Of a stretch of 34,114 nt of DNA, positions 9,310 through 17,373 are shown piece after piece. The notes under the pieces were generated by a model. The model saw only the letters and a program-made list of their open reading frames with translations. It searched no databases and had not been told where the DNA came from. The stretch's first letter is position 1. Every line of letters begins with the position of its first letter. The position numbers and the translations under genes were made by a program. This DNA comes from an uncultured Roseburia sp. (GTDB lineage: Bacteria; Bacillota; Clostridia; Lachnospirales; Lachnospiraceae), in contig CAJUNX010000022.1 of assembly GCA_910587865.1 (NCBI GenBank), positions 17,186-51,299 of the forward strand. Reading direction: 5' to 3'.

Positions 9310-9341
9310 TGTTTTTATGACATGTTATATTGTTTTTATGA
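9310..9341 (-). promoter_or_regulatory. Two 11-bp direct repeats with 21-bp period upstream of the rhamnosidase
   Basis: On the minus strand TCATAAAAACA occurs at 9341-9331 and again at 9320-9310, exactly 21 bases apart, about 145-175 bases before the rhamnosidase start. Direct repeats about two helical turns apart are typical of AraC-family binding sites, and two AraC-type regulators are encoded in this window. The upstream copy overlaps the stop codon of the nuclease remnant. No data tie a regulator to it. Confidence 0.4.
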
Positions 9342-10175
9342 TGTTGCGGACCCGGAAGGAAAGACACTGGAAACCACCTTACAGCGCTTCTTATAGCAGG
9401 CAATGCCATAACCGTATATCGTCTTTACTCCGTCATCCATCAGCGCTTCCACATCATTCCTGTCTCTGATCTGCCGCAATGCCCTCCCGCAGGCTTCCTC
9501 CAGCGCGGCATTCTCTGCATATTTCAGCTCAATCACGAATCCGGTCTCACCATCCTGTGTCTCCACACGGATATCGCAGTATCCTTCGCCGGACTCTGCA
9601 TTTGACCAGATAACCCAGTTATCCATATTGGCAAACAGGCCCAGGAGAATGCCATGATAGAAATGTTCCTTCCTGTCTTTTCTTACATTTGTATCCCGAA
9701 TGCTGATCATCTTTCTGAGATAGCGCTGAAATCCCGTCTCGATTTCCGTGACATCGTTTTTCAGAAACGCCCCGCAGAATCTCTCCAGCGTCTTCGTATC
9801 TCTCGCAGTCTCTTCCTGAAACCATCTGCGCACCTGCTCCACATAGATCCAGCGGATTTCCCGATTCGGAATGACAAGCGGTGTCAGCCCGTCTTCCTCT
9901 TCCTCCCCGCACTGCGTCAGATATCCGGTCATAAAAAGAAGGCTCCACAGATGATCGGAACCGGCATCCAGATCACGATACGTCAGTTCCTGCCGAATCA
10001 CCTTTTTTATGCTGCCGCCGTCAATCAGCTGTTCGATCTCTCTTCTGGTACCTGCCCCTGCCCTGCCGATAAACTGCCGGATAATCTCGTTGCCACTTGT
10101 ATTCACCCAGTAATTTTTCGGCTTTTGCGACAAATTCATTCTCAATGCATGACTGTGGCTGCCGGAGTACGGCAT
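9336..10175 (-). pseudogene. N-terminally truncated AAA-ATPase-like/PD-(D/E)XK nuclease family protein
   Basis: This 279-residue ORF matches the C-terminal half of the widespread AAA-ATPase-like plus PD-(D/E)XK nuclease family, whose members are usually 520-580 residues. The segment KPKNYWVNTSGNEIIRQFI normally lies in the middle of the protein, just after the ATPase module, but here it starts at residue 18. Upstream the ATPase part (Walker A and B) is gone and the DNA changes into an unrelated fragment on the other strand. The nuclease core seems intact: CDIRVE, then FVIELKY (the E-x-K half of the motif), followed by a helix with ALRQI. The intact members have an unclear function and are often multicopy in gut bacteria. 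It is called a pseudogene because the N-terminal domain is missing; translation from an internal ATG remains possible. Confidence 0.75.
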
Positions 10176-10232
10176 GGCATCACATACACAGTGCCTTGCA
10201 AATGTTACATGAAGAAATGGAGGTGATTTTCC

Positions 10233-10400
10233 GTGAGAAATCCTAATCTTGTGCCGTATGAAATCATTGTCAGAGCGACCAACGGAGAGCCGGAAGCAGT
10301 GGACGGGGTTTTGCCCAAAGCCTCGGGCCAGTCACGCATTATATGGATCAGCAGGAACTTCCGCCAAAGAAGCATCCGCGCATGTTTTATCTCCTGCTGA
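10233..10400 (+). pseudogene. Remnant of an ICE-type helix-turn-helix protein, N-terminal fragment only
   Basis: After a good ribosome binding site (GGAGGTGA, 10219-10226) a GTG start opens a short frame beginning VRNPNLVPYEIIVRATNGEP and continuing EAVDGVL. This matches the N-terminus of the small helix-turn-helix proteins carried by Tn916-like integrative conjugative elements, which normally go on with a segment like HYEGYIAAL and a conserved C-terminus. Here the similarity stops after about 27 codons, near 10313, and the frame ends at 10400. I recognise the family from memory, not from a search. It appears to be a leftover from a conjugative element. Confidence 0.5.
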
Positions 10401-10978
10401 CGCTCCTTCTGTTCGGAATCCTGCTGGCGCTGCTGGCCATGCAGGGTACGCACCTGGCTCTGGCTGCCGTCATTTTTGCCATACTGACCGGGGCTGTTCT
10501 TTGTCTTATTACAGCAGTCCGTTATCAGTATCTTTCCCTCCGGCTGAACCGTGTACCGGTATGGGGTGTGGGGCAGGTTATATCCGTCATACAGGAGCCG
10601 GGGATCGATATTGCCTATGCAAGAGCCGGTATGTCTGCCCCCGGGTTCAGCGAACCGGGACGGGGCGGCGTCTGGCTGGTCCCGATGCTGCTGTGGGGCG
10701 AGCTTCGTTTGGACAACTGGTATCCGCTGATTCACTGTGCTTTCGCGGATACCGGCGAAAAACCCGCCGTCGTCACCACCGCATACGGCGGCTTCCGGCA
10801 CACCTGGCAGGAGGGGCAGGAAATGGCCCTGGTGCAGGTTCCGGGGAAAACGGGGCGCTATCTCCCCTCGGAGTCCGGCTGGCTGCGGAAAAAAGCTCTT
10901 CTGTACCTGCTGATGGCCGTCATACTGACCATGCCGGTATGGGCGGGCAGCGCACTGTTTATCCGGTGGTATTTATAA
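10343..10978 (+). CDS. Membrane protein with DUF3592-like central domain
   Basis: A 211-residue protein with two N-terminal transmembrane helices (about residues 15-32 and 38-58), a soluble domain (about 65-180) and one C-terminal helix (about 188-205). The soluble part runs VWGVGQVISV, later WYPLIHCAF, then WQEGQEMALVQV and GRYLP. This order (GxV strand, YPxIxF strand, G-x-x-V strand, proline end) is that of DUF3592 domains; the assignment is my inference. The start is uncertain: no clear ribosome binding site precedes 10343, and the ORF overlaps the helix-turn-helix remnant in another frame, so its original 5' end may have been lost. An internal ATG near 10382 is an alternative. No function is known. 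Confidence 0.6.
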   Translation: MDQQELPPKKHPRMFYLLLTLLLFGILLALLAMQGTHLALAAVIFAILTGAVLCLITAVRYQYLSLRLNRVPVWGVGQVISVIQEPGIDIAYARAGMSAPGFSEPGRGGVWLVPMLLWGELRLDNWYPLIHCAFADTGEKPAVVTTAYGGFRHTWQEGQEMALVQVPGKTGRYLPSESGWLRKKALLYLLMAVILTMPVWAGSALFIRWYL

Positions 10979-11010
10979 CTGTTTATGCAAAACTGTAACT
11001 GCTATTGACA

Positions 11011-11057
11011 TGATTTGCCTGCATTTGCTTGCATTTGCTATGTAATTCGGTTATAAT
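11011..11057 (+). promoter_or_regulatory. Antitoxin promoter with three phased ATTTGC repeats
   Basis: ATTTGC occurs at 11013, 11023 and 11033, a strict 10-bp period; the last two copies lie in an exact doubled decamer TGCATTTGCT. The third repeat overlaps a -35-like TTGCAT (11029-11034), placed 17 bases before a perfect TATAAT (11052-11057). Short phased repeats over the promoter are what ribbon-helix-helix antitoxins commonly bind for self-repression, so this is a plausible RelB operator. Confidence 0.55.
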
Positions 11058-11080
11058 ACAGAAAAAGGAGCGTGATTCAC

Positions 11081-11386
11081 ATGGCAAATACATCAGTAGT
11101 TTACGCACGTATCGATACGACTTTAAAAGAAAACGCTGAAAATATTCTTCATCAGCTTGGCATTTCACCTTCAAGTGCAATTCAAATGCTTTACAGCCAG
11201 ATTGTGCTTACAAGAGGAATGCCCCTTAATCTCCATCTTCCATCAGAAACGCCAACTGCGATCGGCGGCATGAACCGCGAGAAAATAAATGCAGAATTAA
11301 CGAAAGGTACAGAGTCCCTAAAATCAGGAAAAACATACACTCCCGATGAAATCGATGAGGAACTCCACAGAAAATCTGGCATATGA
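11081..11386 (+). CDS. relB: RelB/DinJ-family antitoxin, orphaned
   Basis: A 101-residue protein starting MANTSVVYARIDTTLKENAE, the N-terminal beta strand and first helix of the RelB/DinJ ribbon-helix-helix fold, followed by ILHQLGISPSSAIQMLYSQI and the typical LTRGMPLNL. This part binds DNA as a dimer and represses its own operon; the acidic C-terminal tail (TYTPDEIDEELHRKSG) would normally neutralise a RelE/YafQ-like ribonuclease toxin. The start at 11081 is preferred because AGGAG lies 10 bases upstream, while the GTG at 11072 is too close to it. The base composition is visibly more AT-rich than the neighbours, consistent with transfer. The stop overlaps an ATG (ATGA), the usual coupling to a toxin gene, but that frame ends after nine codons. 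It now looks like an antitoxin without its partner. Confidence 0.85.
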   Translation: MANTSVVYARIDTTLKENAENILHQLGISPSSAIQMLYSQIVLTRGMPLNLHLPSETPTAIGGMNREKINAELTKGTESLKSGKTYTPDEIDEELHRKSGI

Positions 11387-11412
11387 GCGATCACTACATT
11401 GAAACCGAATGA
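11383..11412 (+). pseudogene. Nine-codon vestige at the position of the toxin gene
   Basis: An ATG overlapping the antitoxin stop (ATGA at 11383-11386) opens MSDHYIETE and then a TGA. No toxin-like sequence follows in any frame before the terminator of the next gene. Its position fits the start of a translationally coupled RelE/YafQ toxin that has been deleted. The fragment is too short to assign to a family. Confidence 0.35.
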
Positions 11413-11437
11413 TCCTCACTATCCGTCCAAAAAATCA

Positions 11438-11476
11438 CCCGCTGTTTATACGGAACCATACCATATAAACAGCGGG
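11438..11476 (-). terminator. Terminator of the GH43-like gene
   Basis: A perfect 13-bp stem (11438-11450 with 11464-11476, 13-nt loop) lies 9 bases after the GH43-like stop. On the minus strand it is followed within a few bases by six T residues. Confidence 0.85.
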
Positions 11477-11485
11477 CACTATTAT

Positions 11486-12544
11486 CTACTCGTAATCCTC
11501 AATCCGCCACTCGTCCTTCCAGTCGATGTAAACCATCTCCCCGTCAAACCGGAGCGGCAGCCATACGTAATCCGCGACAGATGTATTCTCGTCCGGATGA
11601 TCCTCCTCGCCGGCAAACATATCGCCGCCCTTCCACTCGAAGTCCGGATCAAAAATCTTCCGGAAGATCGCCGCGTAATCCTCATACTTACGGCCCATCT
11701 CCTGCGGCAGCCAGCGGTCCGCGCAGGCGATATACAGATCCTTCTTTCCCGGCACCTTAAAGACCGAGGAGATCTGGGAGTGGAAGGAGGTCCTGCTCTC
11801 ATCCCCCACATGCGGGTCACCCAGCACCCGGTACGGCCCGTGCCAGCTGTCGCCCACCGCGACCTCGGAGGGATTCGGGAGATATCCGGTGGTGCCTGAG
11901 GTAATCAGATAATGCTTTCCTTTTCGCAGGAAATGCGCAGTCGCCTCACGCACATCCGGCGGGCACAGATGCGGAAAATGTGTGGAATAATATCCGGTCA
12001 CATCCGTATAATCCTCCGTCAGATCCGCACAGATCGTCTCGGAATGCACCCGCTCAAAATAGTAATATGCCTTGCCGTCCGACGCCACCGCGAGATCAAA
12101 ATCACCGGCGCTCATCCCCAGGGGACGAAGTCCCACCCGCACCTTCGTGTACGGGCCCAGAATGGAATCCGCCGTCAGAATCGTCTCGGACTGGGTCTGA
12201 TCCTGATTCATAATCTTTAACCAGCAGACGTATTTCTTTGTCATCCTGTTATAGATGATATGCGGACGATCCATGCACGCCGACGGGTGCAGCGGAGAGT
12301 CGGGATCGTCCGGCTCCGGCGGAATGATGATTCCTTTGTCCTCCCAGTTGTAGAGATCCGTGGATGCGTAACATTTGACGCCCCAGTGCCATATCCCGTT
12401 TTTCCCGTCCGTCTTTTCCTTATTCTCCCCGTACCAGTAGTAGATCCCGTCCTCATAAAAAACGGATCCTCCGTGCGCCTGAATGCGCTTTCCCTCCGTG
12501 TCAAGCCATACCTGCCCCGGACGGATCGATGTGTATTTTTCCAT
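11486..12544 (-). CDS. GH43-like glycoside hydrolase (five-bladed beta-propeller)
   Basis: A 352-residue protein without a signal peptide. It begins RPGQVWLDTEGKRIQAHGGS and then FYEDGIYYWYGENK, the first blade of GH43/GH117-type propellers. Further blades are visible as YASTDLYNWEDKG, CMDRPHIIYN, MSAGDFDLAVASDGKAYYYF, VREATAHF and GKHYLITSG. The acidic residues in the DRPHIIYN and SAGDFDL strands and the glutamate of VREA are candidates for the fixed Asp/Asp/Glu triad of the family, but I cannot assign them by structure. Relatives are annotated as beta-xylosidase, arabinosidase or galactosidase; the sugar is unknown here. The start is set by AAAGGGG shortly before 12544. It lies downstream of the chemoreceptor on the same strand with a 212-base gap that holds no gene, so it may be co-transcribed or have its own promoter. 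Confidence 0.8.
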   Translation of the reverse strand: MEKYTSIRPGQVWLDTEGKRIQAHGGSVFYEDGIYYWYGENKEKTDGKNGIWHWGVKCYASTDLYNWEDKGIIIPPEPDDPDSPLHPSACMDRPHIIYNRMTKKYVCWLKIMNQDQTQSETILTADSILGPYTKVRVGLRPLGMSAGDFDLAVASDGKAYYYFERVHSETICADLTEDYTDVTGYYSTHFPHLCPPDVREATAHFLRKGKHYLITSGTTGYLPNPSEVAVGDSWHGPYRVLGDPHVGDESRTSFHSQISSVFKVPGKKDLYIACADRWLPQEMGRKYEDYAAIFRKIFDPDFEWKGGDMFAGEEDHPDENTSVADYVWLPLRFDGEMVYIDWKDEWRIEDYE

Positions 12545-12756
12545 GCCGTTTCCCCTTTCTGTTCGCGCCGCGGCCAGCCCGCGCACGCATCTGGTCGATA
12601 CCTCCCTTTCGCGCCGTGCGCCTGTGAGGAGGTTAATGCTATCTTATCATTCGGGCAGCAATCTTTCCATTCACTTTTTCGCACATCCGTATCATTTTTT
12701 TGCCGCTTGCAGGCAGACCCGCTCTCACATTCATTCCAGGCAAAACACCCATGCGC

Positions 12757-14511
12757 TTACAGACTGAATACTCCCATCTCGCTCTGCAGTCCGTCCGCGA
12801 TCTGCCGCAGCTCTCCTGAATTCTCGGCGATCCGCGACATGCGCTCTCCCACCTCTGTGATGGATGCGGAAGTCTGCTCGGTTCCCGCCGCATTCTCCTC
12901 CGCAAGCGCGGTCAGGTTCTGAACCACATCCACGATATTGCCGCGCGCATGGTCGATCTGCCCCATCTTTTCCGCAATCAGGCGAATCCCGTCGATCGTC
13001 TTTGCAATCCCGTCGTGCATCTCGGAGAAACGCTCCCGCATCATGCCGACATTTTCATTCTGCGCTCCCATGACCTGCTTGACTTCATCCATCGTCCCGA
13101 CTGCTTTCTCGGAATCCGCCATCAGCAGGGAGATGATCTCGCCGATCTGTTTCGCCGATGCGTTGGACTCCTCGGCAAGCTTGCGGATCTCCTCCGCCAC
13201 AACGGCGAACCCGCGTCCCTGCTCTCCTGCCCTGGCCGCCTCGATGGACGCATTTAACGACAGGAGGTTTGTCTCCTCCGCAATCGAGGTGATCAGCGTC
13301 GTGGCCGCTTTGATCCGCACCGCCGATGCGTTGGTCGTATTGGTCTGCTCGTAGATCAGATCAATGGCCTCCTGCGCTCTCTGATTGACCTCGTCCATCG
13401 TATCGAGCGTCTTCGCCGCCACCTCGCTGGAATGGAACATATTCTCCGCCATCTGGTGGAGCTCATCCATCTCCGCGTTGTTCTCCTCGATCATGCTTCC
13501 CATCAGAATGATATTTTCCGTCGCGCTCTGCGTCTCGTTCGCCTGGGACGTGGCTTTTCTGGCCATATCCTGAACCGCCTGATCCGCCTGCTCTACCGTG
13601 TTAAAAATCGACTCCGTATCGCTGTTTAACATATGTGAGGTCTCCATCACCGTCGAACTGTGCTCCTCAATTCTGCTGATGACGCCAGAGAGCTGCCCGC
13701 GCAGAACGTCGACCGCACGGCTGATCGCGCCGATCTCGTCTTTTCTCGCACTGAGCTTTCTCTGACCGGGATCCGCCCTGAAATCAAGACCTGCGAACCG
13801 CATTGTGATGCCTGCGATCCGCTCTAACGGCTTTACGATCACGCCGCAGATAAAGAAGGTCGCAATCATACACAGCAGCATTGCAATCCCGCCCCAGAAC
13901 ATACAGGTTAAAAGCATCTCGTCCGACGACTTCATACTCCCGCCGGAGGAGCTCATCGCCGCGTCTTCATCCGCCGTGATGACAAATATGTAGGAACCGT
14001 CCTCCGTGACGCTGTAAGCGGCATATTTTTTCTCGCCGTTATAATCATACTTGATGGATACGATATCCGCCGGGATATTGCCCGCCTGAATCTGCGCCAC
14101 CGCCTCCTTCACCGCCTCATTTTCAACCGCGCTTCCGATCTTGTCGGCCGTCGGGTGATAGCACATCGTTCCGCTGCTGTCTACCACATATGCATAGGAG
14201 CCGTCCAGATCCATGATGTTTACGCCGCCGACCAGCTCTTCCCAGAACGCCGTATCCGGCACTTCACCCTTAGCGAGCAGATCCGCAACCCGGATATTCA
14301 TCGTCTTTCCGTAGGATCTGGCGATATCGTTCATACATCCGACGACCATATCCTTAAACTGCTTTGATGACATCAGGCTGAAGATAGCGAGCATCAGCAG
14401 CCCGACGATCACGATCGCTCCCATTGCCATACCGATGATTCTCGTTCGTACCGAGTAAAGCACCGGTATTTTCTCAATTCCCTGGTTTCCTGTCTGTCTG
14501 TTTTTGTCCAT
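12757..14511 (-). CDS. Methyl-accepting chemotaxis protein with single Cache-like sensor
   Basis: A 584-residue chemoreceptor. The first transmembrane helix (about residues 26-47) is followed by a roughly 145-residue extracytoplasmic domain containing YAYVVDSSGTMCYHP and YAAYSVTEDGSYIFVITAD, which resembles a single Cache domain. The second helix (about 193-217) leads to a HAMP segment and a long coiled coil. The signalling tip IAEETNLLSLNASIEAARAG is the invariant CheA/CheW-binding hairpin. There is no C-terminal pentapeptide for methylation enzymes, as is usual outside enterics. GAGAGGA lies just before the ATG. It is divergent from the YesM-type kinase at 14808 and sits in a sugar-use locus, so it may sense the same oligosaccharide or a breakdown product; that link is inference. 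No other chemotaxis gene is in the window. Confidence 0.93.
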   Translation of the reverse strand: MDKNRQTGNQGIEKIPVLYSVRTRIIGMAMGAIVIVGLLMLAIFSLMSSKQFKDMVVGCMNDIARSYGKTMNIRVADLLAKGEVPDTAFWEELVGGVNIMDLDGSYAYVVDSSGTMCYHPTADKIGSAVENEAVKEAVAQIQAGNIPADIVSIKYDYNGEKKYAAYSVTEDGSYIFVITADEDAAMSSSGGSMKSSDEMLLTCMFWGGIAMLLCMIATFFICGVIVKPLERIAGITMRFAGLDFRADPGQRKLSARKDEIGAISRAVDVLRGQLSGVISRIEEHSSTVMETSHMLNSDTESIFNTVEQADQAVQDMARKATSQANETQSATENIILMGSMIEENNAEMDELHQMAENMFHSSEVAAKTLDTMDEVNQRAQEAIDLIYEQTNTTNASAVRIKAATTLITSIAEETNLLSLNASIEAARAGEQGRGFAVVAEEIRKLAEESNASAKQIGEIISLLMADSEKAVGTMDEVKQVMGAQNENVGMMRERFSEMHDGIAKTIDGIRLIAEKMGQIDHARGNIVDVVQNLTALAEENAAGTEQTSASITEVGERMSRIAENSGELRQIADGLQSEMGVFSL

Positions 14512-14692
14512 TTTTCCTCTCTCCCGTATTGTTTATCGTGATAAAAAATATGAACGCCCGGTCCCCGGGCAGACTGCGTGTACACACGCAAATTTGTACA
14601 AAAACAAATGCGGATATCTGCCTGCCGGCTTCCGCACAGAGTTCATTATACCAGATATTTCCAGGCTCTTCAATTCTGTTTTTCCTGTTTCC

Positions 14693-14742
14693 TTCATTTT
14701 TTTTCACTTTCCTTTCATTTTTTTGTCTTTTGTTCATAAAAA
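14693..14742 (+). promoter_or_regulatory. Candidate regulator-binding repeats between the chemoreceptor and the kinase
   Basis: Within the 296-base divergent region 14512-14807, TTCATTTTTTT occurs at 14693 and 14714, again exactly 21 bases apart. TCATAAAAA at 14734-14742 is identical to the core of the repeats upstream of the GH78 gene at 9310-9341. The surroundings are pyrimidine-rich, so chance matches are easier here. A -10-like TAAAAT lies at 14767-14772 without a good -35, as expected of an activator-dependent promoter. The rest of the region shows no gene. Confidence 0.3.
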
Positions 14743-14807
14743 GAACCGCTCCGGGAAAACGTATGATAAAATGAAAAAAGTACCAGACTGATTACAGGAG
14801 AAAGATT

Positions 14808-16514
14808 ATGGCTGTCAGAACACCGCTCCGCCCTCACAGGCTGTATTCCGTTTCGTTTCTTTTCATTCTGATCCTGATCATACTGATCCTGCCGCTGAAT
14901 ATCCTCTTTATCGATTCGGCAGGCCGTTCTTCTGATGCCCTTTTAAACCAGGCAGAATACACGCTCGGCAGCATTTCTTCTGTTTATATCAATCAGATCG
15001 ATGCGCGGCTAAAGCGCACGTCCGTTTATCTGGATGACATCATGACAAATGACGCTAATTTTCAGACCGTGCTTAAGCAGAGCGGCGACGAGTATTACAA
15101 GCTCAGCAAATATATGCTGGCCCAGAAGCTCATCGATAACAGCTCTCAGCAGAACTGCGGCGACCTCTACTTTCTGTTTTCGCCGAAGCTTGACGATCTG
15201 ATGCTGCTTAAGCCCGTCACGCTCACCAATCTGAATATGCAGGCATTCTCCGAATACATTCATCATCACGCCGAGAAGACACATTCCACGAGCTGGAATC
15301 TGATCGAGGTGGACGATGAACCGTACCTGATCCGTTCGAGCTACCGGAGCGGGATGTATATCGGTTCGCTCCTGCGGCTTTCGGGCATCCGTGACGCGAT
15401 CGCAGAGCGCCTCGACTATGCCACCGCTTCCGTTGCCTTTTCCGCTCTTCCCGACAACAGCACGGACGAGGACACATTTCTGACCGTCACCGCAGCGTCG
15501 GAGGAGGCCGGTCTTTTTATCATCATCCGCATTGAGACGCAGGAGGCATTAAAGCATCTGTCGGTCTTTCAGCGCTATTCGCTCTGGATCGCACTGTTCT
15601 ACCTGCTGCTCATCCCGCTGCTGCTTCTGGCGCTTGGCATACTTTTGCTCCGGCCGCTGCGCTCGATTCTGAATGCGCTCAATCAGCTTAAGGAGGGCAG
15701 ACAGGAATACCGTCTCCCGGTGGAAACACGTATTTTTAACACAAAGGAATTCCACGGGATCGCCGTCGCCTTCAACCGCATGGCAGACAGCATCCACAAA
15801 CTCACAATCGAAAATTATGAGCAGCAGCTTGCCAGACAGCAGGTCGAGCTCGACAATCTGCAGCTGACGATCCGCCCGCATTTTCTGCAGAATACATTCG
15901 GGATCCTCTTTACGCTCTGTCAGATGGGTGAAAACGACCAGCTCGGACATTTTATCCTTTATCTGTCGAGCTATTTCCGCTATATTTATCAGGGGCTGCA
16001 CCAGCTCACACCGTTTCGTCAGGAATTAGAGATCATCCGCGGATACATCGAGATCGCCCGGGTACAGCATCCGGACAGCTTTGAGATCTCCTACGAGATT
16101 TCGGAGGGCCTTAGCGACATCTGCGTCCCGCCGCTTCTGGTCCATAATTTTATCGAAAATATCATGTCGCACGCGTTAAAGCACGGCACATATCTTCATA
16201 TTCTGCTGCGGCTTGAAAAGGAGAAGGATCAGGCGGTATTTACCGTTTCGGACGACGGGATCGGCATGTCAGCGGAAGCCGTCGCTGTGGTCAACCGCGG
16301 GGAGGCCGTCCGGGATGACGGGCGCATCCACGTGGGACTGTATAATTCTTTTCAGCGTCTCGAAAAAATTTACCACGGCCGTGCCCGGATGCATGTCGCC
16401 TCCTCTCCCGGCAGCGGGACATCGGTTGAAATCCGGATTCCGCTCGCGCCCGATCAGAACGCGTCGGATGATTCAGAAAAGGAGACCTGTTATGACCCTG
16501 TTAGTCGTAAATGA
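14808..16514 (+). CDS. YesM-type sensor histidine kinase
   Basis: A 568-residue membrane kinase with a transmembrane helix at about residues 13-36, a 215-residue extracytoplasmic sensor domain, a second helix at about 256-280, a HAMP linker and a His_kinase/HATPase pair. The phosphoacceptor motif is RPHFLQNT within LQLTIRPHFLQNTFGIL. The ATP-binding part has an N-box in VHNFIENIMSHALKHG and a G-box DDGIGMSAEAV. Such kinases control sugar uptake operons through AraC-type regulators. AGGAG lies 9 bases before the ATG. The gene overlaps the regulator gene by 23 bases, so the two are translated together. The pair is convergent with the ABC importer at 17603-21306, its most likely target. The ligand is unknown. 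Confidence 0.92.
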   Translation: MAVRTPLRPHRLYSVSFLFILILIILILPLNILFIDSAGRSSDALLNQAEYTLGSISSVYINQIDARLKRTSVYLDDIMTNDANFQTVLKQSGDEYYKLSKYMLAQKLIDNSSQQNCGDLYFLFSPKLDDLMLLKPVTLTNLNMQAFSEYIHHHAEKTHSTSWNLIEVDDEPYLIRSSYRSGMYIGSLLRLSGIRDAIAERLDYATASVAFSALPDNSTDEDTFLTVTAASEEAGLFIIIRIETQEALKHLSVFQRYSLWIALFYLLLIPLLLLALGILLLRPLRSILNALNQLKEGRQEYRLPVETRIFNTKEFHGIAVAFNRMADSIHKLTIENYEQQLARQQVELDNLQLTIRPHFLQNTFGILFTLCQMGENDQLGHFILYLSSYFRYIYQGLHQLTPFRQELEIIRGYIEIARVQHPDSFEISYEISEGLSDICVPPLLVHNFIENIMSHALKHGTYLHILLRLEKEKDQAVFTVSDDGIGMSAEAVAVVNRGEAVRDDGRIHVGLYNSFQRLEKIYHGRARMHVASSPGSGTSVEIRIPLAPDQNASDDSEKETCYDPVSRK

Positions 16515-17283
16515 CGTGGAGCTGACGGTTCAGTTCCTCACGGAAAAAATCAGCTGGAACGAGTACGGTATTTCCAAGGTGTACAAGGCTTATAACGCCA
16601 GCGAGGCAAGGGCGTGCCTCACCTCCGCGGAAATCGATATTTTACTGTGCGATATCGAAATGCCCGGTGAGAACGGTATCGAACTGCTGCGCTGGGTTCA
16701 GGAGCGGCATCTGCCCTGCGACTGCATCTTTCTGACCTGCCATGCCAATTTTGACTACATCCACGACGCCATGCACTTAAGCTGCCGTGACTATATCCTG
16801 TTTCCCGCCACAGCGGATGCCATCGGGACCGCTGTCGCAAAGGTGATCGAAAAGCGCGTCGAGCGCTTAAAGAGCGACCGTCTGCAGCGCTACGGCAGAC
16901 AGTGGGTCGAGATGCACGCCTCCTCCGTCTCCGTGGGCGGTTCCGCCGGCTCCCCGCAGGATATCATCGAGAGCACAACCCGCTATATCTTAGAGCATAT
17001 TTCCTCCCCGGAATTAAGCGTCAATGAGATCGCCGAGAAGAACTATTTAAGCTTAAGCTACTTAAGCCGTATCTTTAAAAAGGCCAGGGGCATCTCGATC
17101 AGCCAGTACATCATACAGGAACGCATGGAGCTTGCCGCGCAGCTGCTCGCGGAGAGCGGCAACACCGTCAGCAATATCGCGCTTGAGGTCGGCTACAGCA
17201 ATTACCCCTATTTCACCTCGACCTTCAAGAAATACTGGGGCGTCACGCCCTCCCGATACCGGGAAGAGCATCCGAACGCGTAA
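16492..17283 (+). CDS. YesN/AraC-type response regulator
   Basis: A 263-residue regulator with a receiver domain (residues 1-120) and a C-terminal AraC-type double helix-turn-helix (about 160-260; LSVNEIAEKNYLSLSYLSRI, then SNIALEVGYSNYPYFTSTFK). The phosphorylated residue should be Asp54 in LLCDIEMPG. Two departures are visible: the usual acidic pair near the N-terminus reads N7-D8 (VVNDVE), and the conserved lysine of the KP motif is phenylalanine (DYILFP, residue 104). The domains are joined without the long middle region seen in the other regulator of this window. The start at 16492 is supported by AAAAGGAG about 6 bases upstream and lies inside the end of the kinase gene. It is expected to activate a sugar importer, probably the one directly downstream on the opposite strand. 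Confidence 0.92.
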   Translation: MTLLVVNDVELTVQFLTEKISWNEYGISKVYKAYNASEARACLTSAEIDILLCDIEMPGENGIELLRWVQERHLPCDCIFLTCHANFDYIHDAMHLSCRDYILFPATADAIGTAVAKVIEKRVERLKSDRLQRYGRQWVEMHASSVSVGGSAGSPQDIIESTTRYILEHISSPELSVNEIAEKNYLSLSYLSRIFKKARGISISQYIIQERMELAAQLLAESGNTVSNIALEVGYSNYPYFTSTFKKYWGVTPSRYREEHPNA

Positions 17284-17299
17284 GTCTCTTCAAAATTGA

Positions 17300-17328
17300 T
17301 TGCGGTCTTTCTCATTTTGGAATATACT
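17300..17328 (+). promoter_or_regulatory. Possible promoter for the 45-residue protein
   Basis: TTGCGG (17300-17305) and TATACT (17323-17328) are separated by 17 bases, 46 bases before the small gene. This would let it be transcribed apart from the kinase/regulator operon. Confidence 0.35.
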
Positions 17329-17373
17329 ATATTTATCCAGACCAGTCATCTGACTATGAGAAAGGGGGAAGTC

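Noticed and set aside
10249..10998. Plus-strand ORF of 249 codons overlapping the membrane protein in another frame
   Set aside because: Its Cys/Arg/Gly-rich sequence lacks family motifs, while the frame starting at 10343 has regular transmembrane helices and a DUF3592-like pattern.
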